From Anaerobutyricum hallii (GTDB lineage: Bacteria > Bacillota > Clostridia > Lachnospirales > Lachnospiraceae), in contig NZ_LT907978.1 in assembly GCF_900209925.1 (NCBI RefSeq), forward strand, positions 1,671,219-1,735,218: 64,000 bases of DNA, in the 5' to 3' direction. A program made the position numbers and the translations under genes. The notes under the pieces were generated by a model. That model ran no database searches. It was given only the letters and a program-made list of their open reading frames with translations, and was not told the origin of the DNA. Below, in pieces: positions 33,448-42,860 of this stretch (position 1 is its first letter; every line of letters begins with the position of its first letter).

Positions 33448-35736
33448 TTATGGCAGTCTTCCAAAGCACATGAAGTGTTGCTGCCAGTAGGATGTGCTGA
33501 TATTTGAGTAATGGATCGGATCCCCACAATGGATCATCATATTGTTACCGACATAGATACCCACATGGCTTGCACCAGATGTGTTATACGTTCCCTGAAA
33601 GAAGATCAGATCTCCTGGTTTTGCTTCTCCCGGTGATACATAAGTACATACGCCTCTTAATCCATCCGCGGTCAATCGTCCATAGTTCCAGCCATTACCA
33701 CAGTGGTTAATGACATAAGATACGAAACCTGAGCAGTCAAATCCCGACGGAGAGTAGCCACCCCATACATAAGGCACTCCCAGATATTTTTCTGCTTCCC
33801 GGATCATTCGGGCAAATTCTTCATCCTGCAGTGCTTCCGGTGGAATCTCATAGCTCATTCCATTACCGCCTGATCCACTGGTCACATTGTTTACATCCCA
33901 CAGATAATTTCTGTTTCCATATGTCGTATTTAATGCATTATAGATGATCAGCTGCTCCGCATTCAGATTGGCTCTTGCCACAGCGTCAAAGCTTCCATTT
34001 GTCAGTGTCACATATAGAATCTTCTTAGTGCTTGTACTGGTAACCGTTACTTCCTGACTGCCATTGTCATCTGCGATATAGGCTTCCCAGGTCTGATGTC
34101 CATGAGCAGAAGCGGCAGCATGGTTATCATAGTAAACGTCAAACTGCACACCATATCGTGCAAAGGCTCCGGTATCCTCAACTGTGTATTCCACACCATT
34201 CATTACTACCTTAGTGCCAATCGGCACAAATGGATTGGAAGCATCTACAGCAATGGTATGGTTTGCAGTTGGATATGCACCACTGGCAGTTGGTCCGCCT
34301 GACCATACACCACAGCAGATTCGACAATTACAATATCCGCTTGTCACTACCTGTCCTAATGATTCTCCGACTCGAACATTTCTGGTTTCTGTCACCGTTT
34401 CTGTTCGACCTTCTGTATTCAGATGATATTGTGCTTCAAAAAGAGCTTGCAGTTCATTTTCAACATCTGAGTACGTCCAGTCCCCATATTTTGCAGTAAG
34501 ATACGAGATAAGATGGTATGGATTATGACCAATCTCAGCAATGTTGTACTGATACTCGTCATAATTTGGATGTCTTCGTTCCATCTCATTGATCTGTTGG
34601 TTCAAGGCACTTTCCAAAGCAGCATATTGATTTTCGGCAGCATAGATATCCTCGTCTGAACTTGGATACGTTGTGATACCGATCACAGATCCAGCACCCT
34701 CGATAGAAGCACTGCAGCTCCCCAGAGATACCGCTATGACTAGAAAAAGAAGCGCAAAAATACCGATGCCTGCGAACATGGCACGATTACGCTTTATGAT
34801 CTCTTTCAAGGCAATCTTTGCTTTTACCGTCATGTTCTCGACACCGGCAATGGTTGTTGCTCCACCCAGACTGCCAGCGGATTTTCCGGCTTTGGCTGCC
34901 CGGTATGCATCCTTATATCGTTTTTTCTGGAAGAAGCGGTTATAGAAATGTCTCTTTTGCTCAGCATTCTTTACCGATTCTGCATGTTTGACTCCTTCCA
35001 TACTTTCTGCAGAACCAAATTTCAATTTCTTTTCTACGGTAGCCTCACGATATCCTCTGCGATGGGTTTTCACATCCGTTCGTTTGCTCCGGATCTGAGC
35101 ATGACGCAGACCACGTAACGCAGCTTCTGTTTCACGCTCTGCAAGTCGGGCACTTTCCACACCTGCATTTTCATCTGTTTCTTCCTCTTCGGAAGTGACT
35201 GCTTTCATGCCAGATATAGCAGCTTGTGTGGCAATGTACTTCCCGGCTGTCCCTCCCGGTTTCATGCCAGCACCTTTCACCATCTGATTTCCTTCATCAT
35301 CAAAGGATAATCTTCCTGCTTTTGCCTGTTCTTTGGTCATCTGTTTTTGCAGCTGCTTCTTCCGAATGGATTTCTTTTGGCTGTTCAGATTGTTATCATC
35401 ATCTGGGATTTTTTCATGACGATGCAGTTTCTTTCGATATCCGGATACTTTTTCTTCCGGTGTGACTTCAACTGTATCCTCAACAGCTTCCTGCTGGACA
35501 GAAGATTTCCGGATCTTTTCCATTTGCAGTCGTTTACCTTTTCCTGATTTTGAATCTTCGCCCTCAGTCTTTTTTCGTTCCCGTTCCGGAACAAATTCTT
35601 CTTTATTTTCCGGTCGCCCCCGGCTCCTGTGACTGATATCTTTTACACTACCATCACGGAGGTTTTCTTCTGTCAAACCCTCCCTGGTCATCTTTGCGAC
35701 CTTTTTATCCTTGCCTTTAAATTCTTTTCCAGCTAT
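33448..35736 (-). CDS. Cell-wall hydrolase of the transfer machine (3D + NlpC/P60, CD1108 family), ATA start
   Basis: About 762 residues. A basic cytoplasmic N-terminal region (about 320 residues) comes first, then one transmembrane helix (MFAGIGIFALLFLVIAVSL), a 3D-type domain (TSGYCNC...CGVWSGGPTASG...EDTGAFARYG) and a C-terminal NlpC/P60 peptidase with Cys in FDCSGFVSYV, His in ASHVGIYVG and MIHCGDP. Opens the peptidoglycan for the channel (VirB1-like role). The first ATG is 35691, but an in-frame ATA at 35734-35736 lies right after GGAGGTGATGACC and adds IAGKEFKGKDKKVAK, so I place the start there. Confidence 0.87.
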   Translation of the reverse strand: MAGKEFKGKDKKVAKMTREGLTEENLRDGSVKDISHRSRGRPENKEEFVPERERKKTEGEDSKSGKGKRLQMEKIRKSSVQQEAVEDTVEVTPEEKVSGYRKKLHRHEKIPDDDNNLNSQKKSIRKKQLQKQMTKEQAKAGRLSFDDEGNQMVKGAGMKPGGTAGKYIATQAAISGMKAVTSEEEETDENAGVESARLAERETEAALRGLRHAQIRSKRTDVKTHRRGYREATVEKKLKFGSAESMEGVKHAESVKNAEQKRHFYNRFFQKKRYKDAYRAAKAGKSAGSLGGATTIAGVENMTVKAKIALKEIIKRNRAMFAGIGIFALLFLVIAVSLGSCSASIEGAGSVIGITTYPSSDEDIYAAENQYAALESALNQQINEMERRHPNYDEYQYNIAEIGHNPYHLISYLTAKYGDWTYSDVENELQALFEAQYHLNTEGRTETVTETRNVRVGESLGQVVTSGYCNCRICCGVWSGGPTASGAYPTANHTIAVDASNPFVPIGTKVVMNGVEYTVEDTGAFARYGVQFDVYYDNHAAASAHGHQTWEAYIADDNGSQEVTVTSTSTKKILYVTLTNGSFDAVARANLNAEQLIIYNALNTTYGNRNYLWDVNNVTSGSGGNGMSYEIPPEALQDEEFARMIREAEKYLGVPYVWGGYSPSGFDCSGFVSYVINHCGNGWNYGRLTADGLRGVCTYVSPGEAKPGDLIFFQGTYNTSGASHVGIYVGNNMMIHCGDPIHYSNISTSYWQQHFMCFGRLP

Positions 35737-35742
35737 AGGTCA

Positions 35743-36201
35743 TCACCTCCTGGCACAACTTTTCTTTCTGTACTCATTCAGTTCCTGGCGTCCTATAATC
35801 GGGATACCAGGATAACCATCTGCCTGTGTCCTGATTGCTGGAGAGCTCGCCTGGATATGAAATACCCAGTTCAATTCACTCGGATCTCTCGGCCAGAAAC
35901 CATTGATCAGCATAGCTTCCTTAAACTGATTATTGTACAGATGAATCTGGGTACGTTTATACAAAACTTCTTTCAGATCATCACTGGTAAGATGTGGATA
36001 GATCTTCTGTGCCGGATAAAAGTTCCAGAATACCCAATCAAGGATAATGTTCTGTGTTTCCAGCGGAAGTTCATACAGATGATGATCATCATTGACTGTA
36101 TGAACACGGTATCCAGGCTGTGCATTTTCCAGATTTTTCATCTGAATGTAAGGATTATCCTGATTCCACTGCCTGATTCGGATCTTATCAATTTCCTTCA
36201 T
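35743..36201 (-). CDS. Conserved transfer-operon protein, unknown function
   Basis: 152 residues from ATG 36199-36201 (GGAGG upstream). It begins MKEIDKIRIRQWNQDNPYIQ, rich in Trp and Tyr, with PLETQNIILDWVFWNFYPAQKIYPHLTSDDLK split over the middle. No enzymatic motif. Overlaps the VirB4 stop by 14 bp, so is coupled to it. Found in this position in related ICEs. Confidence 0.65.
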   Translation of the reverse strand: MKEIDKIRIRQWNQDNPYIQMKNLENAQPGYRVHTVNDDHHLYELPLETQNIILDWVFWNFYPAQKIYPHLTSDDLKEVLYKRTQIHLYNNQFKEAMLINGFWPRDPSELNWVFHIQASSPAIRTQADGYPGIPIIGRQELNEYRKKSCARR

Positions 36202-36591
36202 GCTTTTCCGCCTCCATTTCTTTCTCTCGTTTTTCAACTTCTTCCGGTTTTGTAGTCATCAAACTGTACAGCTTCAAGTTCTTATCGAACTTGTCCTTAA
36301 ATGGAATAATTGTTGTTCCATAGAAAAGAAGTCCTTCTCCTTCCCCGGAATTCGTCACATAAGACAACTGATACGGGGAAATATTCAGCTGTTTTGCAAG
36401 GATCTGTCTGTCACCTGCAGCCTGGTTCAGCATCAGGATAAAATCACTGTTCTCAAAGATATTTTCAATTTCCCTGCTGGCAAGAAGATCTTTGATATTC
36501 TGTGTGATTCCAGTCGGTACGCCTCCCCATTTTCTGAATCTCTTCCAGATTTCTACGGAATAAGCTGCTGTCTGTTCTTCTTTGAGCAGAA
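36188..36591 (-). CDS. VirB4/TraE ATPase, exon 2 (C-terminal part)
   Basis: 134 codons after the group II intron. It starts with the end of a codon and continues LLKEEQTAAYSVEIWKRFRK, GGVPTGITQNIKDLL and ENSDFILMLNQAAGDRQIL, the C-terminal motor region of VirB4. Joined to exon 1 (39369-41403), the reading frame is continuous and spells IDEFHLLLKEEQ, the normal Walker B region. Without splicing this part is not translated with exon 1. Confidence 0.85.
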
Positions 36592-39368
36592 ATCTCGATA
36601 GGTCAGACGCTTTCACGCCTTTCGCCCCGAGCCACACCGTGCAAGCAACTTTCATTGCACACGGCGTTCCATGGGATAAGTCTTTATTGCTAATACAGTC
36701 ACTTCAAAGTCTGGTTAATTGTTATAAGGTTAATTGCTTCCAATCCTGCTTTAGCTCTCCATTTGTTGAGCTTTGCAATCTTGGCAGGTCCCCTACAATC
36801 GAATAAATCGATGAGGGACTTGATGATTTTCACGTCATTAGAATAGATAAGGCTCTTTATATCTTTGTGTACGATTCTGAGGTTTGCATATTCATCCGTA
36901 CCACCTTGGCTTGGTGGATTAAGATATATGCATTCCACATCTTCAAACGCAAGAGACACCTTTGAGAGTTCACACTTACCCTTTGATGCCACAAATCTTG
37001 ATAGGCGGTTGTCACAGAATTCGATACTATGATTCGTGTCGTTATCTCTACTCAACTTCAACAGCGTTTCTCCATATTCAGATTTAGCAAGCATGCGGTG
37101 AATACGTTCACGTCCCTGTGGGGTGTAACGATTGGTGTCCACTCGGTAGAACATTGGATTTTGCGTCCTACAGTATGCTACAGGAACGACAATCATACCA
37201 TTGATATATCTAACCTGTTTGGACTCCCCATATTTCTGATAGAAATATTCGTCCATCGCACCTTTCAATGTCGGCGGTTTTTCCTTGGAGAGGTCAGCCC
37301 GACTATTCAGTCTCGTCTTCATGGTTATGTCAATCGACGGGAACAGTCTGTGAACATCTGAATTTATCATAGTAGCCATGTTATAGTACTGATGCATACC
37401 TACGACTGCTTGGTTGTATCTGATGAGGTCATCGTGCTGTGATTGTTCACTCTCGTGAGATTTACAGGCCTGCGCCATGGCATTTTTCAGCTTCACTCGT
37501 TGAGAATTGATGGCTTTGTCAGTCATATGAGACTTGATAGACCATTTCTTTCCCTTCTTGTAAAGTTTAAATTTTATGCCTAAGAAGTCGCTATAGCCTT
37601 TGGTAAGATTCGTAATTCGTGACTTATCTGGAGATGTTTCCAGCTTTAGTCTGTCCATTAGCCATTGCTCGACCGCATGCTTTAGCTTGGAAGCATCAGA
37701 ATACGACCTGCAAAATATCTTAAAATCATCCGCATATCTCACTATGTGGCACTCTTTCAATCTGGACTGTCGCAACTTCTTGTACAGATTCCCTTTATTC
37801 GGAGTACCATTTTTATTCATATAAATATCGCTTTTCAGAGGATGCTTTGCAGGCATTTCCTCCCATTGACTGGCTATCCACCAATCAAGCTCATTCAGCA
37901 CAATATTTGCCAGTAAGGGACTAAGTACACCGCCCTGTGGCGTGCCTTTGTCGGGTACCGTTCTAACCCCATTTTCTTCAATTGGAGCTTTTAGCATTTT
38001 TCCAATTAAGGAAATCAGCCTTTTATCACGTATTCCCATCGTCCATATCTGTTTTAGTAGCTTTCCATGGTCGACATTATCAAAAAATCCCTTGATATCT
38101 ACATCAACTACATAGTGGAATCCGTCCACCTGCGCCAGTTTGTAACACACGGCAACGGCATTCTTAGTGCTACGATTCGGTCTGAAACCATAACTGTGCC
38201 GATAAAACTTGGCTTCGCATATAGGCTCCATGACCTGCAACACGCTTTGTTGTACAATCCTATCTAATACCGTAGGGATTCCTAATGGTCGCATTTTCCC
38301 ATTTGGCTTTGGGATATATACCCTTCTCACCGCTTTAGGCTGATAGTTAAGAATTTTGTCCCTAACACATTGAACCAATGCTTCCTCTGACATCTCAGCT
38401 AAGTCCTTAAAGGTCTTACCGTCGACACCAGGTGTGCTGCTTCCTTTGTTTGATTTGAGATTGCGGTATGCCATTTTGATATTGGCATCTGAACCGATAA
38501 TACTTATCAGATTCGTGAAAATCTTTTCGCTCGCACTATCCGCATATAATGCGTCCTGTACTTCGACCATGCCGTAGTACTCAGCATATCGGATAGCACT
38601 TTTCTTTAACAATTCCTTTCTTTGCATAGTCAACATCACCTCACTCTCGCAAGACTTGTTTCTCTTAGTCATACTCGAACCTATGAATGTTAACTGCATT
38701 ACTTTATTACACTTGTTTTGTCGACTGGCAGACTGACCAGTCGTCCCACTAGAGGCTGTTGCTCCACTCCCATTACAGAAGCTTCATCGCTCGTGCCTCC
38801 GCTCTCACAACGATAAAGGTAAGTTATACAGTGTGTTTTCCTTACCAACAGGTCATAGCATGTGCAACTGCTCGCTGTTCGTTGCTTTCGACGTTCCAAT
38901 ATGATGCAATATACTGTACTTAGGTGCTTCCTTTGAGCCTGCTGATTTCCATTGCCTGTAACAATGCTCCGACTTTCACTTCCACCCAGTTACTTTTCGG
39001 TAATCAGCGCCAAACCGTTGGCATACGCTTTTCAACGCATTCGAATTTTAGACTCTTTAAATCGTCAGTTCGTCCCCACTTCCGTGGATACTCACCATAT
39101 ACAGCTTCACTACATAATCACAGGCAACCCACACCTCTGTGAATCTTTCCTCAGCCTTACCTGTTAGGACCTGCTTTTTGCTCTTCACCCTAACTTTTGA
39201 CAACCCGATAGTTCTTGCACAACTATCACGCTGTAGGGAGTTTGTGTGTGTCCCTTCCGGGCGTTACCCCTTCATTTGAACAACACCATATCAGTTGTAT
39301 CAGTAGCTTTTCTTTTTATGGACGGCTACTGACCCCGCTGTCTATTCAACAAGCGGAACGTCTCGTCC
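36592..39368 (-). mobile_element. Group II intron in the virB4 gene
   Basis: 2,777 bp. The ends were chosen because removing this segment restores HLLLKEEQ at the VirB4 Walker B site, keeps the frame (2,439-nt exons, 812 residues), and leaves the intron ending in AT just after a CTCG...CGAG domain VI stem. A domain V-like hairpin (CGCCGTGTGC ... GCACGGTGTG with a GAAA turn) lies at about 36620-36665. The 5' end reads GGACGAGACG rather than the usual GTGYG, so that edge is less sure. It encodes a reverse transcriptase and has about 740 bp of ribozyme before it (38628-39368). Confidence 0.82.
36699..38627 (-). CDS. Group II intron reverse transcriptase/maturase
   Basis: 642 residues from ATG 38625-38627, with GAGGTGA eight bases upstream. 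RT blocks: RRVYIPKPNGKMRPLGIPTV, FRPNRSTKNAV, the catalytic VRYADDFKIFCRS (YADD), and GTPQGGVLSPLLANI. The X/maturase domain follows (LGIKFKLYKKGKKW...). The C terminus has an HNH-like layout (CDNRLSRFVASKGKCELS...NPPSQGGTDEYANL), but the expected catalytic HH is IY, so DNA cleavage is probably lost. The RT and maturase parts look intact. Confidence 0.9.
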   Translation of the reverse strand: MQRKELLKKSAIRYAEYYGMVEVQDALYADSASEKIFTNLISIIGSDANIKMAYRNLKSNKGSSTPGVDGKTFKDLAEMSEEALVQCVRDKILNYQPKAVRRVYIPKPNGKMRPLGIPTVLDRIVQQSVLQVMEPICEAKFYRHSYGFRPNRSTKNAVAVCYKLAQVDGFHYVVDVDIKGFFDNVDHGKLLKQIWTMGIRDKRLISLIGKMLKAPIEENGVRTVPDKGTPQGGVLSPLLANIVLNELDWWIASQWEEMPAKHPLKSDIYMNKNGTPNKGNLYKKLRQSRLKECHIVRYADDFKIFCRSYSDASKLKHAVEQWLMDRLKLETSPDKSRITNLTKGYSDFLGIKFKLYKKGKKWSIKSHMTDKAINSQRVKLKNAMAQACKSHESEQSQHDDLIRYNQAVVGMHQYYNMATMINSDVHRLFPSIDITMKTRLNSRADLSKEKPPTLKGAMDEYFYQKYGESKQVRYINGMIVVPVAYCRTQNPMFYRVDTNRYTPQGRERIHRMLAKSEYGETLLKLSRDNDTNHSIEFCDNRLSRFVASKGKCELSKVSLAFEDVECIYLNPPSQGGTDEYANLRIVHKDIKSLIYSNDVKIIKSLIDLFDCRGPAKIAKLNKWRAKAGLEAINLITINQTLK

Positions 39369-41403
39369 GATGGAATTCATCGATATAGTACCTGGTAGAT
39401 TTGATGCCGCGGTTAATCGTAACTCTGTTCCATACCTGATCCTGGACGATGAGCATTCCGATTTTCTTCAGCTGCTTTCCAAGTTCCTTAATATCAAAGC
39501 AGACAATACGGTTATTCAGTTCCACATTGGTTCTATGGTTGAATACTTTCAGTGATCCATTTACATAGATTTCCAGTGCTGTTGCAATTCTCTGGGCCTG
39601 GGGTTCTTTCTGCTTTCTGAGGCAATCATACAGGTCACCAAGGACCGGCATATTTTCCGGTTTTGGATCTGCAAAGTACTTCTGATACACCAGTGGAAGA
39701 CAACGGTCGATCACTGATTTTTCCTCTGCTTCAATGCCATCCCTGCTTCCCATGATCAGCTCACATAAGGACAGGACAAAATCGGATTTTACACCAAGTG
39801 GATTGTCATCATCGGAATAATCCATATTGATATCCATTGGATTGATATAATCCTTACTGGTCGGTGAAATGTGTACTACCTGTCCGCCAAGTGCATGGAC
39901 CAGTGGATAATACTCGCCCTCCGGATCTCCGATGATAATGTCATCCTTCGTAACAAAGAAAGCGTTGGTGATTTCTCTTTTTGCTGCAAAGGATTTACCG
40001 GATCCAGGCGTACCAAGGATCAAACCATTCGGGTTTTTCAGCTTTTTACGATCCACCATAATCATGTTGTTACTGAGTGCATTCAATCCGTAATATAAGG
40101 ATTCTCCTGCCATAAAAAGTTCCTGTGTCGTAAACGGAACAAAGATTGCTGTACTGGTAGTCGTAAGAGCCCGCTTGATTGGGATATGATTTACTCCCAA
40201 CGGAACACTGCTCATCAATCCTTCTTCCTGCTGATAATCCAGACGTTTCAGCACACAGTTATATTTCTGTGCAATACCGGCCGTCTGGAAGATGGCATTA
40301 TCCAGTGCCTGTTTTGTCTTTGCAGTATTTAAAAAGAGCGCTGTTACAAGGAACATACGCTCATTTCGTGACTGCAGATCTTCCAAAAGACGTTTGGCTT
40401 CTCCTCCATAAGTATTCAAATCCGATGGGATGATATCCATGTCGTATCCGGCCCGGACTGCTTTTTTCTGTTCTTCGATTTTCATACGGTTGATATCCGT
40501 CACTTTGCTTTTTACCAGCTTGATTGCCTTCATCTGATCCACAGACTGGACATGCAGGTTGACGATCAGGTTCTTATCGATATCCAGAAATTCTGCCAGC
40601 ATCTTATCCGTAAGCTCCGGTGCCAGGATCTGCAGATAAGAGACAGCCCCGATAGTATTTCCCATCTGGAACGTATTTCTGTCTCGGAATACAAAACTGG
40701 TCGGTGCCACATAATCCTTTGTATTGAGTCCTGTCCGGATCATGGAACCATAATCAAACTGGAAGTCTGTCATGATATCCGGATTGAAAGTCTCATACAG
40801 TATCTGCAGACGTTCCACGCCATTCAGCGGATATGCCGGAACTCCAAGGATCTTGAAGTTGTTCAGGATATCTGATTCAATACGTTCCAGCTTTGGCTTT
40901 GCTTCCCGGATATTATCCGCTTCGATGGAAAAGGTGATATATTTTGACTTCACCAGACCGTTGTTTCCTTTTGCCAGCTGCTGTTTCAACATCTTTGCGT
41001 ATTCCATACGGACATCATCAAAAGCATCCTCCTGTGGTCGGATCCGGATGACCTGCTCAAACTCCTTCATGCTGCTCTTATGGTTGATAAAGCTCAGCTG
41101 AAAATGGATGCTGCTGTCAAAGTAATTGAGGAAGTCACACCAGTTTTCAAAGATTGCATTTTTATCTTCATTCTGAGCCAGCTGGTAGTTGATGTCATAA
41201 AAGCGGATACACTTAGAATAAGTTTTTCCCTGTACCCTGCAGATTCCATCTCTTCCCATTTCCTTATAAGCGATCGACTGCTGGACGGACAGTTTTTTCT
41301 GCCTGCGTTTTTCCTCCTGCTTTTCTTTTTTCTTTTTCTCTTTTCTGTCTACTTTTTTGTATCCGGTATCTGCGACAGTTTTCTTATTTTTCTTTTTTCG
41401 CAA
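39369..41403 (-). CDS. VirB4/TraE conjugation ATPase, exon 1
   Basis: 678 codons from TTG 41401-41403, chosen because GGAGG precedes it; the ATG at 41487 lies inside the PrgI gene without a ribosome site. After a very basic N terminus it has the VirB4 N-terminal domain, Walker A NGLILGTPGSGKSFAAKREI (about residue 460), DPEGEYYPLV, and Walker B RYYIDEFH at the 3' edge. It energises assembly and substrate passage of the type IV channel. The coding sequence is interrupted two residues after Walker B by the intron; unspliced mRNA would add a few residues and stop. Confidence 0.9.
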
Positions 41404-41773
41404 CCGTTTTTCCTCCTTTCGGTTTTCCTGTATCCGGAGACTGTCTGATCTGTTCCGGATCTGTCTCATAATAGTTTTCAGTTTCATATTTTCTAACGGG
41501 TGAACGAAGAAACTTCACCCTGATCATATGCATCAGAACATCTTCCAGATGCATCCCGTCTTTTTCGTACATGGCAAATAAAAATGCCGGTAACATCAAA
41601 AGCACCATGACTGTTGCTGCATTACTGTTTCCCATCACATTACGCAAGAGGAAATAGCTTGGAATTCCCATTGCAGCACCTATCCCGATACAGATCAACT
41701 GTCTTTTGGTCAGGTTAAATGCTACTTTATTCTTTACCTTCGTTAAATCTTTCGGTACGCTGACATATGCCAT
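41384..41773 (-). CDS. PrgI-family (VirB3-like) membrane protein
   Basis: 129 residues from ATG 41771-41773. It begins AYVSVPKDLTKVKNKVAFNLTKRQ (PrgI signature). Two helices follow (LICIGIGAAMGIPSYFLL and NAATVMVLLMLPAFLFAMYE), then a cytoplasmic tail. Inner-membrane partner of VirB4; in some ICEs the two are fused. Its 3' end overlaps the start of virB4 by 20 bp. Confidence 0.88.
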   Translation of the reverse strand: MAYVSVPKDLTKVKNKVAFNLTKRQLICIGIGAAMGIPSYFLLRNVMGNSNAATVMVLLMLPAFLFAMYEKDGMHLEDVLMHMIRVKFLRSPVRKYETENYYETDPEQIRQSPDTGKPKGGKTVAKKEK

Positions 41774-41795
41774 GATTTTCACTCCTTTCTGTAAT

Positions 41796-42668
41796 TTAGT
41801 GCGCGTTAAATATCGACTTACTTAAGGATGCCGTCTTAAAGAGGCTATAGCATAAGATTACTGTGTAAGCCATAACGCCAAATAATGAAGAACTCAGATT
41901 ATCTGAATACTGGATACCTGCAACAAGCACTGCATAGATTGCAACGCATACCATCATCAGAAATGCCTGGAAAGCCAGGGCAAAGAGTCCTCTGAAATAA
42001 TTTGTGCCGATCTGTCCCCATTCTCTGTTGCTCATAGTTGCGAATGGAATCGGCGCAACTGAGGTATATAGGTAAATCTCTATCATACGTCCATACATAA
42101 TCACTGTGATCAGTACAGACAGGATTCTCATACAGAAGCCGGCGATAAGGGTTTCCAGCGCCAATACAACAAGTTCTCCGATTTCCATACTTTCCAGTGT
42201 TGCGGAAAGATCCGTCAATGCCGAAGAAATATCAATGGCGGTACTTCCTGTGATAACACCGGCCGCAGAATTAACTACGTGCTGGCCCACATCGAATACC
42301 GCCATTGTGATCGTAAATGTGTTACTCACCAGATATACAGCGATCCACATTTTTACGAAGTACTTGAAAAACATCCAGGTATCAATATCATGCATGTTGT
42401 TACGCTCGGTCAGCATAGAAATCAATTCGTAGCAGAGTACGAGTGTAATAATAATACCTGCGATCGGCATGATCACGGAATCTGATAAGTTCCGGATCAT
42501 ACTGAATATGCTGCCGTTCCACCCTTGAGGGGTCTGTCCAACCTGGGTAGCGATCTCACCGGTCTTTTGATTGACATCAGTAAACATCGTGTCCAGGTTG
42601 GAAGTGATCATCCCGGTTAAGAGTTCCCTCATCCATTCCTCAATCGCATCAAAAATCTGACTGAACAT
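41796..42668 (-). CDS. VirB6/TrbL-like polytopic channel protein
   Basis: 290 residues with about six transmembrane helices, for example VIMPIAGIIITLVLCYELI, IWAV-type segment near 110, LALETLIAGFCMRILSVLI and FMMVCVAIYAVLVAGI-like helices. An amphipathic N terminus (FSQIFDAIEEWMRELLTGMI) precedes them. Forms the inner-membrane pore of the mating channel. GAAAGGAGTAG precedes ATG 42668; the broken Maff2 gene lies just upstream. Confidence 0.82.
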   Translation of the reverse strand: MFSQIFDAIEEWMRELLTGMITSNLDTMFTDVNQKTGEIATQVGQTPQGWNGSIFSMIRNLSDSVIMPIAGIIITLVLCYELISMLTERNNMHDIDTWMFFKYFVKMWIAVYLVSNTFTITMAVFDVGQHVVNSAAGVITGSTAIDISSALTDLSATLESMEIGELVVLALETLIAGFCMRILSVLITVIMYGRMIEIYLYTSVAPIPFATMSNREWGQIGTNYFRGLFALAFQAFLMMVCVAIYAVLVAGIQYSDNLSSSLFGVMAYTVILCYSLFKTASLSKSIFNAH

Positions 42669-42687
42669 GGATCTCTACTCCTTTCTC

Positions 42688-42765
42688 TTAACCAAATAAT
42701 CCACTCAGAAGCGGGATCAGCTGTGTTCCGATTAGGATAACACCACCACCGCTCATCAGCTGTTT
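42688..42765 (-). pseudogene. Maff2-type small membrane protein gene, 3' fragment
   Basis: Encodes the C-terminal end ...QLMSGGGVILIGTQLIPLLSG-LFG and stop. The N-terminal part is 10.8 kb away at 53523-53681 and ends in GIKQ; the two join as GIKQLMSGGGV, the family's normal sequence. Separated by the nested mobilizable element. Confidence 0.8.
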
Positions 42766-42860
42766 TATCCCCAATTAGGTGTAAAATTCTGCTCGATGGC
42801 GGGCGGCGGCGTACAAAAATCTATATGGTGTTTTTAAGAGAACCATCCAGGCGGGACAGG

